40,797 nt of DNA, from positions 1 through 40,797 of the forward strand of contig JAUQQR010000010.1 of NCBI GenBank assembly GCA_030549835.1, written 5' to 3'. Positions 34,693 to 40,797 of this stretch are shown piece after piece. A model generated the notes under the pieces. It did not search any database. It was not told where the DNA came from and worked only from the letters and a program-made list of their open reading frames with translations. Numbering within the stretch: position 1 is the first letter of the stretch; every line of letters begins with the position of its first letter. The position numbers and the translations under genes were made by a program. The DNA is from Thermoproteota archaeon (GTDB taxonomy: Archaea > Thermoproteota > Thermoprotei_A > Sulfolobales > Acidilobaceae).

Positions 34693-36525
34693 TTATAATT
34701 CTTTAGCTATACTATCTGCTATTATGAGGCTTATAGCATTTACTGTTAATTGGGGGTTAACTATTGTTGTTGATGGGATTATTGATGCGTCAGCTATATA
34801 GAGGTTATCATAGCCGTAGACTCTACCTTTCTCATCTACAACTCCAATTTCAGGATCTCTACCTATTCTAGCTGTCGACATTGGGTGGTATGCGCTTAGT
34901 TTAAATATTTTTGGGCTTACTACTTTTAGTAATTTCTTAACCTCAGATGTTGATGATGCTGGATGAGCCTTTTTTAATGGGGGATATATTTTCTTAGCTC
35001 CAGCTGCTTCTAATATCTCAGATGATAGTATTATGCCTTCTTTTATCTTCTCGAGGTCAATAATTGATAGGTTGTAGTTTGCTATTCCTAGTATTTGCTT
35101 AGAGGCTATATAGCCAGTGTTGTCATCGCTTGTTTGAACACCTATTGATGCTAAATACTCATACTTGTAAAGATCACTAAGTGAAATGCTCCCAGCACTA
35201 TAACCTAATCCTGGGGGAGGGAATGTTGCTAGTAGTAGTGTCTTATATTCTGTTAAGAGGTCTTCAACATAGTATGACTGCATTGTCCCAATCCATCCTC
35301 TAACCTTATAATCCATTAATGCTACAACGCCTGTAGCTGGGTGAATATGTAGGTGTTTACCTATATTCCTATTCGAAATACCTGAAGCTCTCAGTAATCT
35401 AGGAGTATTAAGAGCTCCAGCAGAGACTACAGTAATTTTAGATTCAATATTAACTCTAACACCATTAACATCTACTACGACACCCCTAGCCCTATCATTC
35501 CTCATAATTATCTTCCTCACCATAGAATTAGTGAAAACATGTAACCCCATACTTACAGCTTCTCTAATAAAAACTTGCCTCATATCAAGCTTACCTGATG
35601 ATGGGCAACCGAAAGCACACTCGCCGAGTCCCATACATCCTTCAATAGGTCTCCTCGTAGGTCCATGCTTTAATCCTAAGATCTTAGATCCATTCCTCAT
35701 AACAAGAGCATTACCACCTAGTAAACTCTCAGGCACTGGTTTAACCTTAAGCTTATCCTCAATAATACTATAGGCTGAGTTTAGAGAGCTCGAGTCAATA
35801 TTAAACCCCGTCTCCTTATACCATATTCTGAGAGCTTCTTCAGGAGCTCTAAATAGAGTCCCAGAGTTTACTGTAACAGTACCTCCAAGAACCTTACCAA
35901 AAGGTAAGTGTATAGTTGGGGTACCCCATGTAAATGTTAATCCATTATCCCAGTAATACTTTAAAGCTCTAATTATAGGATGCTCTAATATAAACTCTCT
36001 AGTACTAGGCTCTGGGCCAGCTTCAAATAATGCTACACTAAAACCTCTCCTAGCCAGCTCCCATGCAACGATAGCACCCCCAGCTCCACTACCAATAACT
36101 ACTACATCATAGTAACTCTTAGGTTTATGCTTGTAAGTTAATTTCTCATCTCTCTCCTCTATCTTAGCCTCTCTCATAGTCTTTAATCTATTATAACCTA
36201 TGCTCTCTTGAAATCTAGGGGTTAAACTATAAATAGCTAAGGCTACTGTATCTAGGGTATTGATAATGTCATAGATGAGGCTCTCAGCATTAATTTCTCT
36301 AATCCACTCCTTCCTCTTACTACTGCTTAGTAATGTGAAAGGCTTAAACTTACTAAGAATTGGAGAAATATCTAGTAGAATAGATAGTATACTTAGAAAC
36401 CTCTTAGAGCTAGGTGATAATATAGGCATGACTTTATCCATATTAACTATGAAATCACTCATCACACTAGACTCTAATTCAAGCCTAGCCTCAACTAGAG
36501 ACTTAAGTACTCTCTGGAGTACCAA
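34693..36525 (-). CDS. GMC-family FAD oxidoreductase, long-chain alcohol oxidase type
   Basis: A helical N-terminal extension of about 135 residues resembles that of fatty-alcohol oxidases. The FAD domain then begins VVVIGSGAGGAIVAWELARR (about 141-160) with the FAD-binding end LFEAGPEP. GKVLGGTVTVNSGTLFR is the GMC signature. A Cys-rich stretch CMGLGECAFGC-PSSGK near residue 295 matches the pattern of the alcohol-oxidase branch. The catalytic end has AYHPMSTARIG with the His base and NPQLTVNAI with the Asn. It likely oxidises a primary or secondary alcohol, sterol- or isoprenoid-like. The electron acceptor is unknown. The TTG start follows a shared TATA box, and its end faces the tRNA gene. 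Confidence 0.86.
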   Translation of the reverse strand: MVLQRVLKSLVEARLELESSVMSDFIVNMDKVMPILSPSSKRFLSILSILLDISPILSKFKPFTLLSSSKRKEWIREINAESLIYDIINTLDTVALAIYSLTPRFQESIGYNRLKTMREAKIEERDEKLTYKHKPKSYYDVVVIGSGAGGAIVAWELARRGFSVALFEAGPEPSTREFILEHPIIRALKYYWDNGLTFTWGTPTIHLPFGKVLGGTVTVNSGTLFRAPEEALRIWYKETGFNIDSSSLNSAYSIIEDKLKVKPVPESLLGGNALVMRNGSKILGLKHGPTRRPIEGCMGLGECAFGCPSSGKLDMRQVFIREAVSMGLHVFTNSMVRKIIMRNDRARGVVVDVNGVRVNIESKITVVSAGALNTPRLLRASGISNRNIGKHLHIHPATGVVALMDYKVRGWIGTMQSYYVEDLLTEYKTLLLATFPPPGLGYSAGSISLSDLYKYEYLASIGVQTSDDNTGYIASKQILGIANYNLSIIDLEKIKEGIILSSEILEAAGAKKIYPPLKKAHPASSTSEVKKLLKVVSPKIFKLSAYHPMSTARIGRDPEIGVVDEKGRVYGYDNLYIADASIIPSTTIVNPQLTVNAISLIIADSIAKEL

Positions 36526-36561
36526 GCCACAGTAAACCCAGTATTAGTTGTGTAAGTAAGC

Positions 36562-36571
36562 TTATATATAA
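36562..36571. promoter_or_regulatory. Palindromic TATA box shared by divergent genes
   Basis: TTATATATAA is a perfect palindrome in a 67-base gap. Read to the left it lies about 40 bases from the GMC start at 36525; read to the right it lies about 25 bases from TTG 36593. One box may thus serve both directions. Confidence 0.5.
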
Positions 36572-36592
36572 ACTCCTCTACAAAGCTATAAT

Positions 36593-36994
36593 TTGGAGGT
36601 GTGGCTAGAAATAGATTTCTGGCTTATTCTTAGAGCTCTAAGCTTAATAGCCCTAATAGGCTTCATACTTGTAGGCTTAGCTTTCCTCATAACACCCCAT
36701 CTATTTACAGGAGAAAACATTGCAGGAGGATCAGCTCTATGGCATAGCCTTAGTATAGCTTTCATGTCTACAGTAACTATTATAGCTCTCCTAGTAGCTT
36801 TAAATCCAAGAATCTACTGGCCTATGCTATTACCTCTAGCTATTGGTAAGTTAACATCATCTATAATAAGCCTATACTGGTATAGTATGCTAGCTAGCAT
36901 GACTCATACTATGTTACTACTAAACTCTATAGTTGACGGGTCTATTGGTGTAATAGCTCTACTCCTATACATCATAGCTAGGAGGTTTAAGTAG
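36593..36994 (+). CDS. Four-helix membrane protein, function unknown
   Basis: A short hydrophobic protein of 133 residues with four predicted membrane helices, a likely loop TPHLFTGENIAGGSALWH between helices 1 and 2, and a basic C-terminus IARRFK. I do not recognise a named family. TTG 36593 lies about 25 bases from the TATA palindrome, which suggests a leaderless start; a GTG at 36599 is the alternative. It is divergent from the FAD-dependent alcohol oxidase and precedes the lipocalin-like gene by 15 bases. A role as membrane anchor or electron partner of the oxidase is a guess from context. Confidence 0.7.
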   Translation: MEVWLEIDFWLILRALSLIALIGFILVGLAFLITPHLFTGENIAGGSALWHSLSIAFMSTVTIIALLVALNPRIYWPMLLPLAIGKLTSSIISLYWYSMLASMTHTMLLLNSIVDGSIGVIALLLYIIARRFK

Positions 36995-37009
36995 GGAGAG
37001 TGTACACTT

Positions 37010-37909
37010 ATGGGCTATAAGGTCTTATTCCTAACACTCTCAATAGCTAATAGTGGTTTATGGCTTAGATATACAACCATAGATAGTTCTAGGACGAGAT
37101 ACTCAGCTTTCTGGCTAACACACTTTAAGCCAGGTAATCCTAGAGGATTTATGATTAAAATAAGAGACAATATGAGTATAAGTGAAGACTCTATAACTCT
37201 CAATAAACAACTATACTCTATAAGAGATAGAGTAAGTACTGGAGGATACAAGGGTCTAGAGTGGAATCTAAGATTTAAGGGAGGTATAGAGAAGTATAAC
37301 CCAGTACCACTACTATATAGAATACTTAGGAGGAAATCTAAGTATGTAATAGTTAACCCAAACACACTATTCAATGGAACAGTAATAGTAAATAATGAAG
37401 AGATTAAAGTAGAAAACTATAGAGGAATGATAGGCTTCATAAGTGGAGATAAATACCTAGACCACTGGATATGGACACACTGTAGCAGTTTCGAAGAAGA
37501 CCCTGAAGGCTGGATAGACATACTAGTAGCATCACCCGACGGGAAACGTAGAGTATTATTTGGACTACTAAAATATGATAACAAACTAATACATATAGGC
37601 AAGATACTGGGAGTAAATTATATAGGAGAAGTAAGTCACGAAAAATTCAATGCAAACGTAAAAGTAGGAGACTATAATATAAGTATAGAAGCTAGAGCAC
37701 TAAAAGAAAACATGATAATAGCGAAATATGAAGACCCAGCGAATGGAGCCAGATATTGTCATAACACTGAAATAGCAGATGCAGTAATATCAATAGAGAA
37801 AGGAGAATTAAAAATGAAATTAAGCTGCAATAAAAGAGCATTCTACGAGTATGCACTAACAAAAGTCTTAGATGAATCGATTGAGAGAATAAAGGAGATA
37901 ACATTATAA
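37010..37909 (+). CDS. Lipocalin-like protein, possible AttH/CrtC relative
   Basis: The 299 residues start with GYKVLFLTLSIANSGLWLRYTTI and FWLTHFKPGNPRGF and contain GLEWNLRFKGG and later DHWIWTHCSSFEEDPEGWIDI. The spacing of the Trp/Phe-rich segments, the WTHC stretch and the overall beta-strand pattern recall the AttH / carotenoid 1,2-hydratase / tocopherol-cyclase-like lipocalin group, which binds or hydrates isoprenoids. I regard this as a weak match. There is no signal peptide or membrane helix. The ATG follows the membrane protein gene by 15 bases, so they form an operon. Its 3' end is strikingly A-rich. Confidence 0.55.
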   Translation: MGYKVLFLTLSIANSGLWLRYTTIDSSRTRYSAFWLTHFKPGNPRGFMIKIRDNMSISEDSITLNKQLYSIRDRVSTGGYKGLEWNLRFKGGIEKYNPVPLLYRILRRKSKYVIVNPNTLFNGTVIVNNEEIKVENYRGMIGFISGDKYLDHWIWTHCSSFEEDPEGWIDILVASPDGKRRVLFGLLKYDNKLIHIGKILGVNYIGEVSHEKFNANVKVGDYNISIEARALKENMIIAKYEDPANGARYCHNTEIADAVISIEKGELKMKLSCNKRAFYEYALTKVLDESIERIKEITL

Positions 37910-37925
37910 CCTAGAATTCTTACAG

Positions 37926-38082
37926 TTTTGATTGCTTCTGACTCCACTTTATTTAGCTAGCCTTATAAGCTTTATTATTAGACTCCGGAAAATTCATTAA
38001 GCCATATGGGGAGCCTGATGTCTAATCATAAAAGCTTTCCTAGTTTTAATTCTCTTAGCCTTTACATTTGAAGCAATCAAAA
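37926..38082. repeat. Nested inverted repeats between convergent genes
   Basis: The outer arms TTTTGATTGCTTC (37926-37938) and GAAGCAATCAAAA (38070-38082) are perfect inverted copies of 13 bases. Inner arms at 37967-37983 and 38020-38037 form a second inverted pair with one mismatch and one extra base. The 157-base unit fills the gap between two converging genes and could fold into a long hairpin or cruciform. No transposase gene or direct target repeat is seen. It may be a terminator structure, a small RNA or a MITE-like relic. Confidence 0.6.
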
Positions 38083-38085
38083 AGA

Positions 38086-38562
38086 CTAAGAGTCTATTAT
38101 CTCCTCTATTGCTCTTTTTAGTTTTATGAGGTTTCTTTTTGACCTATAAGCTAGCGGGCTGTAGTATTCTGGGCTTACATCTACTATCCCTATTCCTAGT
38201 CTTTTCGAGGCTTCTATTAAGGTTTCCCTATATGCTTTTATGTTGATGTATGCTATTAGAACTGTGTGTTTTAGTATGAGCTCTCTTAGATCCCGTATTA
38301 GAGCTTCTAGTAGGAGGTTTAGCCTATGCTTATCTCTACTATATAACTTGTCCCAGTATGGTTTAATATCACACCACGTGTACTTATGCTCTTCACCGTG
38401 TAGTATTATTCCTGGTTTGCAACTGTCTACTGCAGCTAAGCTTATGATACTTAGGTATTCTCTAATATATTCTACTACTATTCTCCAGTTATCACATAAA
38501 CTATAGTCTCCTAGTCTAATGCACGGGTTGCATGGCAGGATTAGTAGTATCCTCTCATCCAT
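38086..38562 (-). CDS. Small protein partnered with a TGT-like enzyme, unknown
   Basis: The 158-residue cytoplasmic protein starts MDERILLILPCNPCIRLGDY with three Cys in the first quarter (PCNPC and SLCDNW), then HKYTWCDIKPYWDKLYSRDK, a helical middle and an Arg/Lys-rich C-terminal helix. The early I-L-P-C and later KPYW-type elements remind me of the small domain found in ArcS and of DUF6884-type partners of DpdA, but the match is weak and by eye only. The gene starts two bases after the TGT-like gene, so the two are surely co-expressed and probably work together on a 7-deazaguanine reaction. Confidence 0.6.
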   Translation of the reverse strand: MDERILLILPCNPCIRLGDYSLCDNWRIVVEYIREYLSIISLAAVDSCKPGIILHGEEHKYTWCDIKPYWDKLYSRDKHRLNLLLEALIRDLRELILKHTVLIAYINIKAYRETLIEASKRLGIGIVDVSPEYYSPLAYRSKRNLIKLKRAIEEIIDS

Positions 38563-38564
38563 AA

Positions 38565-39302
38565 TTATGAGCCTCTATGCTGGATTATATGCTTGCTCAC
38601 CCTATTCAAGTATATTTTCATGGCTTTATAATTCGCGTCTACAATGTTCTGAGGCTTTAGTAGGCTATGTCTCCTATACTTAATTTCATATAGCCAGCTT
38701 ACGCTATCTAAGCTATCGACACACTCTAACAGGTTGGACTTAGATAGTACTCCTACATGCCGTGCTCCTATGCCGAAGAGGTGTAGTTTAGCTTTGCGGC
38801 ATAAGGGTTTAATGATGTCTACTAGTTTTTTAGGTTTTCTCTTATACTTGTCTAGTCCGCCGACTCCTATTATTCCGTTTGCTAATCTGGTTATAGCGTT
38901 GAGTGTGTCCATGTATTCTCTAGGTTCTCTTCCCTGGGCTACTGGTATGAATTCTCCTTTGTATATTTTAGCGAATTGTAGTGTTCTCTCTACTGTCTTC
39001 TCTGGATCTTCTGGGACATCTGGTGCTACGACATGGTCTATTATGCTCGAGTATTTTAGGGCGAATTGAGCGTATTCTTCTACATTAACCTTGATCCCAT
39101 ACCTTAGCAGGTGGTATGCTCCTGAGTCTAGCATTATGTTGCTAGATACTATCCTTAGGGGTTTAAGCCAGTCTACATATTTAGGCTTCATTTTTAGAGT
39201 TGAATAGCTTACTAGGATATTTACCTCAAGTTCTCTAGATAAGAGCTCTAATGCTCTGATCTTGGAGTAGCTTAGATCTGGTAGGACTAAGTATATCTTC
39301 AA
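38565..39302 (-). CDS. TGT-family transglycosylase, DpdA-like
   Basis: This TIM-barrel base-exchange enzyme of the tRNA-guanine transglycosylase superfamily shows all core motifs: IMLDSGAYHLL (general acid Asp), HVVAPDVPEDPEKT, FIPVAQGREP, GIIGVGGLDKYKRK, LHLFGIGARH, and LDSVSWLY with the likely nucleophile Asp. At 245 residues it is far shorter than tRNA-acting TGT (about 370 or more). It lacks the CxCxxC zinc motif and has no PUA domain. DSGAY and DSxSW are the style of DpdA, which inserts 7-deazaguanine into DNA. DNA or an unusual RNA is therefore the likely substrate. The TTG start has no strong ribosome binding site. Confidence 0.72.
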   Translation of the reverse strand: MKIYLVLPDLSYSKIRALELLSRELEVNILVSYSTLKMKPKYVDWLKPLRIVSSNIMLDSGAYHLLRYGIKVNVEEYAQFALKYSSIIDHVVAPDVPEDPEKTVERTLQFAKIYKGEFIPVAQGREPREYMDTLNAITRLANGIIGVGGLDKYKRKPKKLVDIIKPLCRKAKLHLFGIGARHVGVLSKSNLLECVDSLDSVSWLYEIKYRRHSLLKPQNIVDANYKAMKIYLNRVSKHIIQHRGS

Positions 39303-39367
39303 GAGCTCAGCCCCTAGTATGGTGTAGAGGGTCGGCTTATAGTGGTTTAAACCTATAATTTGCGAAT

Positions 39368-40537
39368 TTATCTTATGAGGAGCTGTAATATTATATCCTC
39401 GCCTGCTCTATGTAATCCTCTCTCTAATACTGTGAATCCATCAGCTTCAGCTAAGTCAGCGCACAGCCCTGTACCCCATCTCAGAGGGTGTGCTTCTCCA
39501 TCTCTAACCTTGAAAATGTATGCTGTATCCATCCTATGCTTAACATTAATATCTACTGCTAGCTTAGCTTTCATATATTCTCTAAGCTCCCTTCCAACCA
39601 TTCTTGATAATATGTGTAGGAAGTGTTCATGGAATACTAGGGCTGCAGATACACATTGAGCTGGTAGTGTGACTACTGGTTTACCATTAATTAATGCTAT
39701 ACTACCTCTCTTTAATATACTAGCAGATACTCCAGGGAATACTATATCCCCTATTCTTGTTAGAGCTTTCTTAACGTTATCAGTCTCTCCAGCTGAAGCT
39801 CCACCTATTGTTAGTATTGCATCTAATCCTCTAATAGATTCTTCAATAACTCTAGCTATATCATCAATACTATCACTTACAACGCCTAGGTAAACTGGGT
39901 TAACATACTTAAGTAACCCTATAATCATGGGGGAGATGCTATCAATTATAGGCTTACCCGTAGGGTGGTCGAATCTACCAATCTCATCTCCTACGCTTAG
40001 GACACCAACATTAATATCATAGACTTGAGCTTCAAGAATACCAAGCATTAATAGGAGTGCAACCTTATAAGGCTTAATAACCTCACCCCTCTCAACAACA
40101 ATAGAACCCTCCCTAATAACCTCACCAACATCAATAACATCCTTACCAGGCCTTAGAGGCTCGAGAGGCCTAACATAGCCACCCTCCACCCTACAAGCCT
40201 CAACCCTAGCTACAGCATCAGACCCGATAGGCATTGGAGCCCCCATATGGATATAATAAGCTTCACCACCACCTAGAACTGGAGGGCTATCGCCAGGCTT
40301 CACCTCACCCACAATCCTAAGAGAGCTCCTAGTACCTAAGTCAGAGACTCTAACAGCATAACCATCCATAGCAGCAACTGGAACAGATGGGATACTCCTA
40401 TGAGCTCTAATAGTTACAGCAGAAATCCTCCAAGAACTCATATAAGCAGGAATACTAATAGAGCTAGGCGTATGGAATGATAAACTATCAATAATCCTCC
40501 TAGCCTCACCTAAACTAATAAGCTTATGAAGCCTCAC
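39368..40537 (-). CDS. moeA: MoeA, molybdopterin molybdenum/tungsten transferase
   Basis: This cytoplasmic enzyme inserts the oxoanion of Mo or W into adenylylated pterin. AMDGYAVRVSD near residue 58 and YYIHMGAPMPIGSDAVARVE lie in the N-terminal part. The catalytic domain contains VGVLSVGDEIGRFDHPTGKP and LTIGGASAGETDNVKKAL, and the C-terminal beta domain ends ILQLLIR. At 389 residues it is normal. The GTG start has GGGGGTT nearby upstream. The TGT-like gene follows on the same strand after 65 bases. The product should supply the aldehyde:ferredoxin oxidoreductase encoded 5 kb away. Confidence 0.9.
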   Translation of the reverse strand: MRLHKLISLGEARRIIDSLSFHTPSSISIPAYMSSWRISAVTIRAHRSIPSVPVAAMDGYAVRVSDLGTRSSLRIVGEVKPGDSPPVLGGGEAYYIHMGAPMPIGSDAVARVEACRVEGGYVRPLEPLRPGKDVIDVGEVIREGSIVVERGEVIKPYKVALLLMLGILEAQVYDINVGVLSVGDEIGRFDHPTGKPIIDSISPMIIGLLKYVNPVYLGVVSDSIDDIARVIEESIRGLDAILTIGGASAGETDNVKKALTRIGDIVFPGVSASILKRGSIALINGKPVVTLPAQCVSAALVFHEHFLHILSRMVGRELREYMKAKLAVDINVKHRMDTAYIFKVRDGEAHPLRWGTGLCADLAEADGFTVLERGLHRAGEDIILQLLIR

Positions 40538-40623
40538 ACTACAACCCCCACAATAAAACTAAACAACACTCTAATTCCTTTCTCTCCTCCTTCCTATCCT
40601 CTCTAAGGAGATACCTTAAGCTT

Positions 40624-40634
40624 CCTTTTTATTT
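40624..40634 (+). promoter_or_regulatory. TATA-like box before the right-edge region
   Basis: CTTTTTATTTC on the plus strand is followed about 20-28 bases later by GGGAGG and a hairpin region without an open frame. Confidence 0.35.
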
Positions 40635-40643
40635 CTTACTGTA

Positions 40644-40797
40644 GGGAGGTTTAGGGCTACATTACCAGGCCATTGCCGAGCTTAGCCCTGCCCCTAGTCT
40701 CAAGCGTATAACTCCTAAAACACATAGAGTAGAGCTCAAGACCATGACTTCCAGTAGCCGTAGAGGGCATATGCCTTAAAGAGGTGAGAGGCTTTCA
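40644..40797 (+). ncRNA. Candidate structured RNA or leader, cut by the window edge
   Basis: No open frame of useful length exists here. A hairpin pairs AGGGCTA (40653-40659) with TAGCCCT (40683-40689) and encloses GGC-CATT-GCC (40668-40677). The base composition is richer in G+C than the neighbouring gaps, as expected of folded RNA in a thermophile. It may be a small RNA or the long leader of a gene beyond the edge. I see no signature of 5S, SRP or RNase P RNA. Confidence 0.3.

Noticed and set aside
37926-38082. Insertion sequence end or CRISPR repeat
   Set aside because: There is no transposase, no target-site duplication and no regularly spaced repeat series anywhere in the window.
38086-38562. 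Calling the small protein an ArcS subunit outright
   Set aside because: Only short pieces (ILPC, KPYW) look similar and the catalytic parts of ArcS are absent, so no gene name is given.

Overview
The window comes from an archaeon, most likely an anaerobic thermophilic member of the Thermoproteota (Thermoprotei, Desulfurococcales-like). Supporting signs are the archaeal uL11-uL1-uL10(P0)-L12 ribosomal cluster, an archaeal-type alanyl-tRNA synthetase, a tungsten-type aldehyde:ferredoxin oxidoreductase with its pterin cofactor genes, TATA boxes about 25-30 bases before many genes, near-leaderless starts, frequent GTG/TTG starts and GGTG/GGAGG ribosome binding sites. No species is assigned.

Layout. 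0.1-7.7 kb: a small membrane protein, then a peptide-type ABC importer (stalk-anchored binding protein, two permeases, one ATPase). 7.7-9.8 kb: a membrane cytochrome b/iron-sulfur protein of the heterodisulfide-reductase type on the minus strand. 9.9-15.6 kb: an ornithine-cyclodeaminase-family dehydrogenase, then a minus-strand cell-surface group (flippase-like membrane protein, GT4 glycosyltransferase, polysaccharide deacetylase) and a secreted metallophosphoesterase. 15.7-24.8 kb: two related iron/thiamine-type ABC importers. The first has binding protein, permease and ATPase; the second has only binding protein and permease. Both binding-protein genes carry one in-frame TAG. A secreted, membrane-anchored protein lies between them. 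25.0-31.7 kb: CBS-domain protein, a uL11 gene reduced to its C-terminal domain, uL1, a P0 without its acidic tail, L12, alaS and a HAD phosphatase. 31.9-34.7 kb: mobB, a MoaD-like protein, aldehyde:ferredoxin oxidoreductase and tRNA-Val(GAC). 34.7-37.9 kb: a GMC oxidoreductase divergent from a four-helix membrane protein and a lipocalin-like protein. 38.1-40.5 kb: a transglycosylase resembling DNA-modifying DpdA, a small Cys-containing partner, and moeA.

How the parts fit. mobB, the MoaD-like gene and moeA plausibly build the pterin cofactor of the aldehyde:ferredoxin oxidoreductase. The ABC systems, secreted phosphoesterase and glycan genes suggest a peptide-using cell with an elaborate surface.

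Most notable points: (1) an in-frame TAG in each of two paralogous binding proteins, one exactly where the paralogue has Trp; (2) a ribosomal stalk locus in which uL11 lacks its N-terminal domain and P0 lacks its C-terminal tail; (3) a DpdA-like transglycosylase pair; (4) a sense-strand shift from G/T-rich to A/C-rich along transcription units that resets at promoters; (5) several intergenic stretches with hairpins that could be small RNAs. All counts and alignments were done by eye.
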